From Paulinella micropora (lineage: Eukaryota > Cercozoa > Imbricatea > Euglyphida > Paulinellidae), in contig WBZZ01005657.1 in NCBI GenBank assembly GCA_019918135.1, forward strand, positions 1-61,165: a DNA stretch of 61,165 nucleotides, read 5' to 3'. This document shows, piece after piece, positions 40,373 through 50,129 of this stretch; the stretch's first letter is position 1; each line of letters begins with the position of its first letter. The notes under the pieces were generated by a model that worked only from the letters and a program-made list of their open reading frames with translations, made no database searches and had not been told where the DNA came from. The position numbers were made by a program, and so were the translations under genes.

Positions 40373-40945
40373 ATGTGCAATCCCAACGTGACGGCCCACG
40401 ACATCTACCAGGAGTATTTGGGACCTACAGGCTCTGCAGCTCAGCAGGAGGCTCTCTGGAATCAACTGGGTACTCTCATCCCTCTCGAGGTATATGTTAA
40501 TCATTTACCTATTTCGATGTCGATGCCTGGAGCACCTGGATCGCTTCATGGATTGGTACTTCCAGCCCCTGCAAGCACCCCAGTTACCGTGTTTCCATCG
40601 ACCCCGATTGGTTCGACGCCAGCAATAGCCCTGGGAAGTATTCCTCCGGGACTTGCACCGCTGACTCACCCATCAACGAGCCCCACTGCGCCTACTGCAC
40701 CATCAACGGCTGCAACATCTCCCCCTGTAGCTACCCCATCGTTGGCCTTTACTCCAGTTACGATGCCTGCGGGTGCAACAGCATTGGCCCCCATTGGTAG
40801 GGTACCTCCCATCACCCCTGTCGATCCGTTTGCCCACCCTGGAAGTTTAGCAAGTGGAGCGACACCCCTACCACAACGTGTACCGCATCCATCGCTAGCA
40901 TCCATCGTGGCATCTCACCCAAACTATGGATTCACAAAAATGTGA
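40373..40945 (+). CDS. Pro/Thr/Ala-rich protein running into the transposon end
   Basis: From ATG 40373 the first 60 residues look folded (MCNPNVTAHDIYQEYLGPTG, ALWNQLGTLIPLEVYVNHL). The rest is a Pro/Thr/Ser/Ala low-complexity tail. The last codons (NYGFTKM, TGA) lie inside the transposon inverted repeat, so the natural end has been replaced. A Pro/Thr-rich ORF on the same strand resumes just beyond the transposon at 49765, which suggests a disrupted gene. Confidence 0.45.
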   Translation: MCNPNVTAHDIYQEYLGPTGSAAQQEALWNQLGTLIPLEVYVNHLPISMSMPGAPGSLHGLVLPAPASTPVTVFPSTPIGSTPAIALGSIPPGLAPLTHPSTSPTAPTAPSTAATSPPVATPSLAFTPVTMPAGATALAPIGRVPPITPVDPFAHPGSLASGATPLPQRVPHPSLASIVASHPNYGFTKM

Positions 40946-41140
40946 TGTCACGTTTTAAGTCCAATCAAGTCTGTTTAAGTCGAATTTTTCAAAATATAAA
41001 TAAAGCATGCCGGATCATTTAAAACAGCTAAAACACGATGGAAAGCATTTAATTTAATGATATCCAACGTTTTTTCAATAAAAAAATAATATGGAAGGTG
41101 GAAGTTTTACTTGTCCGTACCGGTCCGGGGACCCCCCCGC
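40919..41140. repeat. Transposon left inverted repeat
   Basis: Matches the reverse complement of 49530-49747, with best conservation over the outer 150 bases (CAAAATATAAA and AACAGCT blocks shared) and looser matching inside. Confidence 0.75.
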
Positions 41141-41580
41141 TACCTACCAATGCGACTAAGTGCGGTCTTCCTACCTTGATATTTCATCAAACACAATCAA
41201 AACTACTTTAAAAACATCTAATCTAATCATATGAAATGATTTGACAAGCGAGGAAATGATTTGGGAGGTGGCTGTGCGGGTGGGGTGACCGGTACCGACC
41301 ACCCCCCCCCCCGCCACCTACCAATGCGACTAAGTGCGGTCTTCCTACCTTGGTATTTCATCAAAAACAATCAAAACTACTTTAAAAACATCTAATCTAA
41401 TCATATGAAATGATTTGACAAGCGAGGAAATGATTTGGGAGGTGGCTGTGCGGGTGGGGTGACCGGTACCGACCACCCCCCCCCCCCCCCCCGCCGCCAC
41501 CTACAAATGCGACTAAGTGCGGTCATCCTACCTTGGTATTTCATCAAAAACAATCAAAACTAGTTTGAAAACATCTGATC
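41138..41580. repeat. Subterminal tandem repeat, unit about 180 bp, 2.5 copies
   Basis: Units begin with CTACCAATGCGACTAAGTGC near 41146, 41320 and 41500 and end in a C-run of variable length (7-18). They lie just inside the left inverted repeat and may be transposase binding sites. Confidence 0.9.
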
Positions 41581-41605
41581 TAACAGATATTCTGTAATTT
41601 CCCTA

Positions 41606-44411
41606 TCAATCATCTTCGTTTCCCGAAAATTCAAAGTCTGAATTGCCTGCCAGCGCATTCTGCTCCTCCAGCCTGTCTAAGTCGTCGCTTTCTTCGGCCT
41701 GGGATTCTACAACTATGTGCTCCCATACACGAGTTACAAGCGCTGGCTTATTCCCGGAAGTCGGGAGACCCTTAGCTTGACAATATTTTTTGAGAAGCTC
41801 GACAGTCACACCAGGCATCTTGCCAAACTTCTCCTCATTGAGACCCTGACTTACCGCTTCGGCACATTTAGTCTCAATCTCAAGCACAGGATCTTTTTCA
41901 ATTCCAAGGCTGGCCCATTCCTTCTCCTCCTCACTCGTCATAGCACGCGAGCCAGGATATGTTTTGGGATGCTTGGGTGTGGGCTTGCTGGAATAGATGA
42001 GGTGTTTGGGCAACCGGGCACTTTCGGCCGGAGTGAGTTGATCCCTATCCTTCCTTGCTTGGAACCTTGCACGGGGAACAGACCAAAGATCCGCAGGTAT
42101 TTCATCAAGAACTCTGATGTTCTTAGCCACCCATGCATGCCCTCGCTTGTCTTCCACAGGCCCGATACTAGCGGGATAACCAGGCAGCCCATCCTGACCA
42201 TACTTACCTTCCCTCCGTACGTTAGTAAACTGGTATGTGAGCATATCCTCACGCATTAGCTGCACTTCCTGCTCGCTCATGTGACCAGAGTTGAAAATTG
42301 AAGTAAGATCTTCTTTCTGCTGGTCAGTGACCCACTGAACAGGAGGGAGCGGGTTCGGGCGTTCAAGGATGGGTTCCCTGATATAGAGATTGAGTGGGGG
42401 ACCGCCAGGCTCGCCACCCTCTCCGCACCAGCAGGGATCTGCGTCGCCCTGCTGTTTATACTCGGCGGTTGGCATGCCACATTCCTCGGAGGACGCGGTG
42501 TACTGCCAAGACAACGGTTTGTTGGTGTGCTTAGCATTGGGGTTAACACACGGTGCAAAGTACTTTTCCCAGTCGTAGCTCTGAGTGAGGAGCAACAAAA
42601 CCACCCGCCGCTGGCTGTTGCGGTATCCAAGCATCATCTTGTAGAGGCCTTGCGCGAGGTTAGTAGTGGTGAGAGTCTTGTTCCAACCAAAGTGTCTGGT
42701 TATGTAATGTCTCTGGTCTTGGATGTTGTGGGTGTGGTGACGGGGGCACCGGTTGGTGCGGACACGGTTTTTCCAATTCACTTTGCAGAGATGACAGTAA
42801 AACATCTGCGCATGCACCGCAGTGTTATCGCCTGCACCATCTACCTCAAGGTCGAGCTCGTCAGCAGACATAGTCACGGGATCAAACAGATCGGCACGCA
42901 GCAGATGGTAAAGGAACGTGATATTAGAGTTGGCACTGTGCGCGATGCCGGGGCCATGCACCAGGATGTACTCAATCTTACCGCCAAAATTAATATCACC
43001 GCCCCACATGAGCTCCATAACCCTCCTGTTCTTGAAGTCATCAAAAACGCGACGTGTAGAAAGGTTTGGACATATCAATCGTAAAACAAGACAGCCACTG
43101 GTGTGCTACGGCGGCTTGTGTGATACGATTCTGGTGATGTCTACGGCAGATTTGGTGGATTTTATGATGCAATTCGTTCCTTGCTTTGAACTCAGCTGCG
43201 CTGAGCTCTCCTGAAAACCCCGCATCTCGTTCCATCATAAGGTCCCAGCACGTCTGGCAGACACCGTACTCCCCCTTGCGCATCTCTGCTACGTGCGACC
43301 AATCACGCTTCTGGACCTTTTTCACTGCTTTCTTGGAGGGGGGAGGTCCATTTGGCTTCCCAATACCAGGGATCTCTTTTCCCCACTCCTTGCAGATGTA
43401 TGAGAACATGTTCTCAAAGTCATCTATCTTCTGTAGATGCCAGATACCGTCAGCTATGGTCTCCACGTTTTTCACAAAGTAGTCGAACATTATGCTGTAT
43501 ATCCAGTCATCCTGACATATACGCCCTGAAAGCGAGCCTCCGCTGAGATAAAATTGTTTGTTGCGGTTGTAAAGTCCGAGAGCGCGGCTCATAGTTCTAT
43601 TTCCTATTCCATGATAACGCTGCCACATGCGCCTGCATACCGGGCGCCCTCGAATTCGGTACTGTCTGACTCCGTCAAGGTCAAAAGCTTCTACCTGTGA
43701 CGCCGTCCAGGAAGTGAGCTCTTTCATCGATTTGCACACATTTTTTATGCGTGCTTGTATGCAGTATTCAGTAGATACGAACATAAAGCAATATCGATCT
43801 TTGCAGCATGCCGAATGAAGCTCATGGCTAGAGTTATGCCTAGTAAACGTTCTCTCGCTGCCGGTCGAATCTCTTGCGCAGTTCCTCGCTTTCTTTTGCG
43901 CATGATATAAGCTCTGGCGGTTTTACGGGCGACCTTTCTTCTCTGGATCGGAGCATCGTATCGGACATACAACTTCAAGTCCTCGACTTCCTGCTCCGAC
44001 AGTTGTGCACCGCTAGAGCTATCGGGAGCTGTGGTGGAAGTCTTAGACGCTGCCTGGCGGCGGAGAGTCGGAGCAATGGTATTAGTAAAGGTTGGGAAAT
44101 GAGGGGGTTGTATATGCAGCCCACCAGTTGAAGTTCCAGAGACAACACGCCTCGCTGCGCTGCTGCTGCTATTACTACTGCTGCTAGAACTCACACTGCT
44201 AGAACTCGCAGTGGTGGATGAGAAAGCGGTGGATAAACCAGTAGTTGATGGCAGATCATAGTGTTTTCTGAAGCGAGCTAGGGGATCCGGGGCTGGGGAA
44301 GATGCGGGAGCTAGAGGGGGACGTAAGCCAGCCGGTACTGGTGCGCTGCCTGCCTCCTCCCTTCGGTCTTGCCTCTTAAATCGTGCTAAAGGATCTAGCT
44401 TTTTCTTCATA
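41606..44411 (-). pseudogene. DDE-type transposase with SAP-like C-terminal domain, frameshifted
   Basis: Three ORFs (43745-44464, 43041-43784, 41606-43078) read as one protein of about 930 residues from ATG 44411 (MKKKLDPLARFKRQ). The N-terminus is Ser-rich and then basic. The middle has RPVCRRMWQRYHGIGNRTMSR and a CxxC. The catalytic region shows CFTIDMSKP (first Asp), LDLEVDGAGDNTA (second Asp) and a CPRHHTHNIQDQ motif like the GHTHxDxD element of large eukaryotic DDE transposases. The tail holds a SAP-like helix pair (VELLKKYCQAKGLPTSGNKPAL) and an acidic end. Frame changes lie near 43770 and in a T-run near 43060. Confidence 0.65.
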
Positions 44412-44555
44412 GAGAAGCTTTGCAGGCATATAAATGCGGGCGCAAGTCCCAACAACAATGGCAAAGTGAAACGCAGCTAGTAGAGTACCTATGCGTGCAT
44501 ATTTGCATGCATACGTATACATGCGTAACATTGCATACATGTACACATACACTGA

Positions 44556-44692
44556 AAAAAAAAATAGATAGATAGATAGACAGATAGATAGATAGATAGA
44601 TAGATCGATAGATAGAGAGAGAAAGAGAGAAGGAGGAAAGAGAGAGATAGATAGAGATAGAAGAGAGAAAGAGAAGAGAGAAGAGGGGGGGG
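44556..44692. repeat. GATA/GAGA microsatellite
   Basis: (GATA)n passing into GAGA- and GAAGAG-rich DNA, then a G-run. The overlapping minus-strand ORF is a translation of the repeat. Confidence 0.9.
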
Positions 44693-44699
44693 GCTGCGC

Positions 44700-45475
44700 A
44701 GCACAGCTTTTTTAACTAGAAATGAAAAAACAACGCTTAATAGGCAAATGGGTTATTATTCACAGCTAGAGAACAAGTAAATGGAAGTCTGTGCAAGGTT
44801 AGAATGATAAACTAGCATGGAATGATGAGGAGAGCACAGACCAACAAGTACGCAGGAATTCAGCGGTCAGGTGGTTGACTCAGTCTAAAAAACACAAAAG
44901 ATTATATAAAAGAAAGAAGAATAGGCAGAAAGTTTTATTACATGATTAGTCAAGTCTGAGTTACATTTCTAGTACCATCCTGTTCGACGTGCAAGATGTA
45001 GGACTGGAAAACAAAAATCTGCGCTGCGCAGGTATGACTTCCACAACTCTAAGAGACAAAATAGGTACAGACATACAAAAATAGTGTTTGTCAGAGCTTG
45101 ACACCTAGGATACCTAACTCGTTGTGATCAGTAAAGAGGAGCTAACCAGCCTCAGGGGCCACGTTTCCACCGGAAGAAACTTGCGCAGCGCAATCTGAAC
45201 CAACAAGTTGTGGGACAGTATTTACAGAAAGTAATGCATTACATTGAACAAAAAATTGACACAGACCTTCCTAAACATGTGTTCTATCTCGTGAGAGTAC
45301 ATAAACGCTTTTGGGAGTGTAGCTGGATAAAAACAAATGAAAAGAAAAACCATTTCCTGCGTAAATTTGGGATTTTCGGTTGTTTTCCTATACATACATT
45401 GCAAGGAAAGCAATAAAAAAGAAACAAACTTAGCGCAGACTTGTACAATGATGAAATAAAGGTCTGTGATAAAAA

Positions 45476-45520
<45 letters not shown>

Positions 45521-45876
45521 TCAGAAACAACAGAAGAAAAGAGAGAGCGACAATTTCCTGCGCAAATTTGGGATTTTTGGTTGTTTTCCTATACATACAT
45601 TGCAAGGAAAGCCAAAAAAAAGAAACAAACCTATCAAAGACTTGTAATATGATGAAATAAAGGTCTGTGATAAAAAAGCAAGCAAAATGGATCAGAAACA
45701 ACAGAAGATAAGAGAGAAGGACATGTAGAAGGCGTCAAGAAAAGAGTTCTTTGTGTGCCGAAAAATACGGTCGTTGCCGCTTTTCTTTGCCCGTAACCGG
45801 CGCAGGTCACATTTTGCGCTGACGAGGACACGCAAGTAGTGCTGCAGTTGTTTTTGGTTCTTGCTGGGCAGTCCAG
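44700..45876. other. Non-coding interval in the transposon
   Basis: No gene seen. It holds GCGCAGC/GCTGCGC palindromic words (near 44691, 45021 and 45183), the tandem repeat at 45354-45683 and an A-run of about 40 at 45479-45518. Confidence 0.6.
45354..45683. repeat. Direct repeat of about 199 bp spacing around a poly-A run
   Basis: The segment from TTTCCTGCG through GGTCTGTGATAAAAAAGCA occurs at 45354-45480 and again at 45554-45683, with a long A-run between. The pattern fits slippage or duplication of a retroposed tail. Confidence 0.85.
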
Positions 45877-46418
45877 ATGGAAAACAAGAAGGGCAAGGAT
45901 GTGTCTAAGTTGTTGGCGTACAGACAAGACGAAACTCACAAAGTTTTTTGGCTGGTAGAGATGAATGACAAAAGTCAAGACTGGAAGCCGGACGAGGAAT
46001 TGCGTCAGAGAGACGATTGGGTCGGTCTATCCTGCCTCGTAACAATCCCAAACGCTAATACGCTGGGTTTCCTGCCTGTGCACATGGTGCAGTACTTTGA
46101 CAATGCAGGGCACCCAGGAAAACAGTCCATGTGGGAAAATGCTCCAAGGAGCCAGAGAGTGGGGAGGTGCGGAGAGGGAATAGACAGAGGAAGGAGAGAA
46201 TGAGACTTGAGCCAGAAATGGAAGAAGAGGAAGAAATTGATGAGGAGAAGAAAGAAAAAGGAAAGAAGAAAGAAAAAAAACAAAGAAAGAAGTCAGCAGC
46301 CAAAAGACAGAAGCAAGCCAGCAGCGGGAGGAATGGGGGAGCGAAGAAAGGAGATGAAGAGGAGGAGGAAGGAGAAGAAGAAGAAGAAGAAGAAGAAGAA
46401 GAAGAAGAAGAAGAAGAA

Positions 46419-46450
<32 letters not shown>

Positions 46451-46529
46451 ACTCGGCCTCAAACTGCCAGTCCTCAATCTGTCTGAAGGGCACTTCCAAA
46501 TCCAGCAGGCAGAACCTCATGATGCATAA
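45877..46529 (+). pseudogene. Chromo-like small protein with long poly-Glu tail, frame change
   Basis: ATG 45877 begins MENKKGKDVSKLLAYRQDE, then VFWLVEMNDKSQDWKPDEEL, which resembles the W/E pattern of a chromodomain (lxKWkgy--xxWePeenl). A shift near 46150 connects to ORF 46131-46529, a Lys/Glu-rich stretch whose (GAA)n tract encodes about 24 Glu and which ends at TAA. A chromodomain would target chromatin. The similarity is weak. The last part overlaps a gene on the other strand, so one of the two is not real there. Confidence 0.4.
46374..46446. repeat. GAA microsatellite
   Basis: (GAA)n of about 73 bases. It is in inverted orientation to the TTC tract at 47690-47762, 1.24 kb away. Confidence 0.95.
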
Positions 46530-47560
46530 CTGGAATGGGGTGGGAAAACCATCCACTTTCCTTAATACCAACAGCTTTCGTTCACTAATTTTGACACTTT
46601 TCCTCAACTTCGACGCTTTTCCCAAAATACCGACAGGCCCGAAGACAATGACCTCTTCCGCAGGCTCATCGGGCTTTAATTCGTTCTTGTTGAGGAACGC
46701 AAAACATCGTTCGGGCCACATAAGAGCGCCATCTGCCCCCTTTCTTTGAATCCATGACATCCGTGTCAACAAAGTCAGCAGCCATTTGTGACCAGGGCTA
46801 TTTTTAGCAAAGAGAGTCTGCCCCTTGCAATACTGAACCTCGTTCCCGTCCCTGTCCCAGAATTGATATTGCTCGTTGCTCAAAACCGTAAAATGCAATC
46901 TGTCTGCAGAAAACCCCGGCTTGATATCCACTCCACCCTCGGGAAGCGGTGGGGTGAGCGGCGACTTAGGGGGGGACGGTAACTTAGTGGGGGGCGGCGA
47001 CTAAGGGGGGGACGGCGACTTAGGGGGGGACGGCGACTTAGGGGGGGACGGCGACTTAGGGGGGGACGGCGACTCGAATTGAAAGTTAATGTCATTAACA
47101 TTTGGCGTAGGTGGGGTGGGTGGTGACTTAGTGGGGGACGAACGAAAGTGTCAGCAAAACGATCCCTGCCCAAGTCCGGCCGCTTGAATTTCACAGAAGC
47201 CAGAGGGTCGAAAACAGAGTCCACTCCCTTCCAAGCGGCAAGTGGGTTTGAAGAAGGGAGGTCGAGTGTTTTGGCGGGATCGGTAGAGGATTTGATTGGA
47301 ATAGACACTTCCCCGGTTGAATCTAACACATCTGCCGTCTCCCCATCGCTCCCTTTCTCTCCCTCTTTCTTTCCCTCTGTTCTGATTTTCTTTTCTTCTT
47401 CTTGTTTTCTGATTCTTTCTCTCTCATTGATCTTGTCTGCAAGAGTTCTTTCTGCTTCTGTCTGAACATATATGCTTTTTTTCTTTCTTGCCTTCTTCAC
47501 TGCCGGTGTATCTTTTTCTCCATCTTTTTTCTTTCCACCTTTTTTCTCTCCCTTCTTTGC
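46450..47560 (-). pseudogene. Charged protein with PPLSRR repeats and folded C-terminal domain, frameshifted
   Basis: The minus-strand gene has a Lys/Glu/Gly-rich start (near 47560), a helical segment (VQTEAERTLADKINERERIR), then PLAAWKGVDSVFDPLASVKFK, six or seven PPLSRR repeats (46960-47080), and, after a shift near 46900, a folded part with DIKPGFSADRLHFTVLSNEQ, WDRDGNEVQYCKGQTLF, SPGHKWLLTLLTRMSW and EEVIVFGPVGILGKASKLRK. It reads toward the GAA tract. The exact stop is uncertain. No family recognised. Confidence 0.45.
46960..47085 (-). repeat. 18-bp tandem repeat (PPLSRR)
   Basis: Six to seven copies of a G-rich 18-base unit (GACGGCGACTTAGGGGGG) encode PPLSRR on the minus strand. Confidence 0.9.
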
Positions 47561-47689
47561 TCCTTTCTTCCGTCCTTTGTTTGCTGCATTCCTTTTCTGC
47601 TTCTTATTCTTTACCCTCTTTCTCTTCCCCGCTCCCTTTCCCTTTCCTCCTCTCCCTCCCTCCTCTTTTTTCCCAGTATCCTTCCACTC

Positions 47690-47762
47690 TTCTTCTTCTT
47701 CTTCTTCTTCTTCTTCTTCTTCTTCTTCTTCTTCTTCTTCTTCTTCTTCTTCTTCTTCTTCT
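47690..47762. repeat. TTC microsatellite
   Basis: (TTC)n of about 73 bases just upstream of the TATA box of the rightward gene. It is the inverted partner of the GAA tract at 46.4 kb. Confidence 0.95.
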
Positions 47763-47770
47763 ACCTTGGG

Positions 47771-47777
47771 TATATAA
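47771..47777 (+). promoter_or_regulatory. TATA box
   Basis: TATATAA lies about 51 bases before the ATG at 47828, in otherwise mixed-composition DNA. Confidence 0.5.
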
Positions 47778-48383
47778 CACCTTACGCGTCCGACTTGCCA
47801 GCAAAAGAACTCAAGCCCCTTTTCGAAATGAAATCATTTGCTGAACAAATGAGAGAGGCTGCGGAAAAAGAAGCGAAGGAGGCCAAGAAGCAGGCAAAAC
47901 AGCGCAAGGCCGCGCTGAAAGCAGCCGCGAGACTTGTGGAGATGTCGGAAACGTCGCTCAGCGATGAGGAAGGGGAGGGTACCGAAGAAGACGATCAGGA
48001 ATCCGAGGTGAAGAGTAAGGCTGTGAGCAAAAATAAACCTGAGAAGGGCTGGATTCGGAGGCCGCCACCGTACACACCAACGGATGATGAAATCAAATGT
48101 GGGCTGTGGAAGGTGGGAAATCACAAGTGGTATTGTATCTGCGCTTTCTGTAAAAATGCGCGGCTTTCGTATTGTGATTCTGTTAAAGCGGCCGCTGTAG
48201 ATCCAGCCAACAACGCGTACGCAAAGGAAGTGCAGCGGTTAGCCAACGCTTGCCGGAAGCAGGGCCGGGACTTCCAAAAACTGCACTCCCTCTTGGAACA
48301 TTTTGGTGCAGCTTCGGTCGCCTCATTATGCAAGCAGCCTCCAGCCAACATCCCTCCTGAGCAACTTTATTTGTTTCAACCCG

Positions 48384-48461
48384 GTAAATTAGTACGCTTT
48401 TGCTCCCCTCCCCACCCCTTTCCACCATCAGGGCCTAAATACATTATCTTCTTTTTGCAAG
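48384..48461 (+). other. Spliceosomal intron, 78 bp
   Basis: CCCG|GTAAAT ... TTGCAAG|GTTGG. Splicing turns the junction into Pro-Gly-Trp in frame. Confidence 0.7.
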
Positions 48462-48551
48462 GTTGGCCAGCTAGTGGGCAGTTTCAGACGCCTGGTGTCA
48501 TGCAGCAGCCTGGTGGCATGCACGGTGGGCAGTTTCAGACGCAGCAGCCTG

Positions 48552-48618
48552 GACATCATGTTAATGTTCAAGAAGGTAAAATGATGTCTGCATCCTTCTT
48601 GAACATTAACATGATGTC
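48552..48618. repeat. Perfect 25-bp inverted repeat across a splice donor
   Basis: Arms 48552-48576 and 48594-48618 are exact reverse complements with a 17-base loop. The left arm is the end of an exon plus the first intron base, and the right arm is in the intron. Confidence 0.9.
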
Positions 48619-48659
48619 CGCATCTCACTCTGTAATAAACAAGGAATGTGTGAAACTAG
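48576..48659 (+). other. Spliceosomal intron, 84 bp, with hairpin at the donor
   Basis: CAAGAAG|GTAAAA ... AAACTAG|GCAAC. Splicing joins GluGly to the GGYGG exon in frame. The donor lies at the loop end of the hairpin at 48552-48618. Confidence 0.65.
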
Positions 48660-48984
48660 GCAACATTGGCGGGTACGGTGGGAGCCAGCAGTATGGCGGG
48701 TACGGTGGGACTCAGCAGATGCCCCAGCGCAGCAGGTTGTTGTTCAGCCTCAACCAGATCCATCTGTACTACCTCAGCATTTGCAGCCTCAACCGAATCA
48801 GGCTGCAGCTGCACCGCTACCTCAGTTTAATGTACAGCCCCAACAAGCTGTGGTGGCATCTGCGAACAGCGGCGATCTTGCCGCTTTTTTAGCCTCTAGC
48901 TCACAGCAAGCTAATGCCTTTCTGGTGCATACGCAAGCACAGAATAACTCTTATTTGCAATACCTTGCAACGCGGAAATAATAT

Positions 48985-49529
48985 TTGTGCTTGAGTGAGC
49001 ACGTGGGGCGTTGGGGGGGGGGGGGGGGGCTCACTCAGTCACACGCCCAAACACTAAGTTAGAGTTTTACTTTTCCAAATCGTTTTTAAATTTTCACTTG
49101 CTCTTTCCCCTTTCCCCTTACATTTCTATCATATTTACATATATATATTCTGTGACTTTTTGATACCCCTAACGGGAAGCGTTTCAAATTTTTTTCTAGA
49201 TAGTTAGACTATACTGAATATAGTGAAGTAGTTATGATAAATAAATGTCATTGTAAAATGATTTATTATTACTTAATTCAATTGCTTTTATTTAGTTCTG
49301 ATTATTTTAAGGATCAGTGCGGTACTTGGGTGAGGGGGGGGGGGGGTCGGGAGCGATCGGCCTGCATTTTCAAGTCAACTTCAACCTATCACTTCAAGTT
49401 TGTAAATAATTTTTTTATTAAAATAAAGTTTAATTATTATTGAATTAAATGTTTTTTCGTCGAATTCCAGCTGTTATAAATGATCCTGCATGTTTTCTTT
49501 ATATTTTGAAAAGCTCAACTCGGGTGGTG
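48985..49529. other. Non-coding right part of the transposon
   Basis: No gene seen. There are G-runs near 49013-49029 and 49336-49346, and AT-rich DNA with an AATAAA near 49422. A first copy of the right-end repeat (about 49440-49520) lies here. Confidence 0.6.
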
Positions 49530-49692
49530 GGGAGCGGACGTCCGGCACGCACTGCCAAGTCAGACTTACACCTTCCAAATCATTTTTTTCATTGAAATAA
49601 CGTTAATTATCATTAAATTAAATGTTTTTTATCGAATTCCAGCTGTTGTAAATGATCCTGCATGTTTTCTTTATATTTTGAAAAACTCGACT
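49439..49692. repeat. Duplicated segment of the transposon right end
   Basis: About 80 bases (AATTAAATGTTTTTT ... TATATTTTGAAAA) occur at 49440-49520 and again at 49613-49692 at over 90% identity, about 174 bases apart. Confidence 0.85.
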
Positions 49693-49747
49693 TAAAGAGA
49701 TTTGAATAGATTTAAAACGTGACATTACATTTTTGTGAATCCATAGT
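49530..49747. repeat. Transposon right inverted repeat
   Basis: Reverse complement of 40919-41140, diverged. It ends at CATAGTT next to GC-richer flanking DNA. Confidence 0.75.
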
Positions 49748-49764
49748 TCGGGCCACCTGTCCCA

Positions 49765-50058
49765 TTGGTCAATCGAGCACTGACAATGACTGACCCAGCT
49801 TTCACGTTACCATTTCGACCGATAATTGGCTCTTTTGGACCCAGACCGGCCTTTGCTCCATTGACAGCAACTCCGACTGATTCGTCAGGTTCAACCCCCG
49901 CTACATTGACGCCGGCACGCCCAACGCCTCGCATCTCGCTGGGTACAACAATGCAAGGCAGTAGAATTACAATGAGCCCTCTCTTCCCCGTTGTGGAAGA
50001 AGCTTACTCGACCCTGCTCGCTGGTGGAACGAACAACGCTGCAGGCCATACCTGCTAG
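49765..50058 (+). CDS. Pro/Thr-rich fragment to the right of the transposon
   Basis: 97 open codons of Pro/Thr/Ser/Ala-rich sequence (LPFRPIIGSFGPRPAFAPL, STPATLTPARPTPRIS) ending in a more folded VVEEAYSTLLAGGT. Composition and strand match the tail of the ORF that is cut by the left end of the transposon at 40.9 kb. It may be the downstream half of that gene. Confidence 0.35.
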   Translation: MVNRALTMTDPAFTLPFRPIIGSFGPRPAFAPLTATPTDSSGSTPATLTPARPTPRISLGTTMQGSRITMSPLFPVVEEAYSTLLAGGTNNAAGHTC

Positions 50059-50129
50059 AAGCCTGGAGCAAGTTCGCGCTGGCGGTCGTCAACACAAGTA
50101 CTTGGAGTCAGCTGCGGCACAGGTGGCCC

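Larger units (their letters stand above)
47828..48981 (+). pseudogene. Spliced transposon gene: coiled-coil N-terminus, CxxC domain, Gln/Pro-rich tail
   Basis: ATG 47828 (MKSFAEQMREAAEKEAKEAK) starts a charged helix and an acidic stretch. A folded part follows with ECGL-like DEIKCGLWKVGNHKWYCICAF and CKNARLSYCDSVKAAAVDP, then LANACRKQGRDFQKLHSLLEHF. Introns 48384-48461 and 48576-48659 both keep the frame and join Gly/Gln-rich exons (GWPASGQFQTPG; GNIGGYGGSQQYGGYGGTQQ). A shift in CCCC near 48720 leads to a Gln/Pro-rich tail ending YLATRK at TAA 48979-48981. The cysteine set may bind zinc. It is probably an accessory protein of the transposon. Function unknown. Confidence 0.6.
40919..49747. 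mobile_element. DNA transposon of about 8.8 kb with DDE transposase
   Basis: The ends are inverted repeats of about 220 bp at roughly 75-80% identity (40919-41140 and 49530-49747), both with AACTATGGATTCACAAAAATGT at the outer edge. Inside are a leftward transposase gene with an acidic/SAP-like C-terminus, a chromo-like ORF, a charged leftward gene and a spliced rightward Gln/Pro-rich gene. No target-site duplication could be seen. Subterminal tandem repeats occur on both sides. I do not recognise a named family with this gene set. Confidence 0.7.

Noticed and set aside
45222..45701. Phe-rich minus-strand ORF
   Set aside because: It is created by the long A-run and the direct repeat and lacks domain-like sequence.
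46055..46477. Poly-Ser ORF, and poly-Phe, poly-Leu and poly-Arg ORFs around 46.2-47.8 kb
   Set aside because: They arise from reading the GAA/TTC tracts in non-natural frames.
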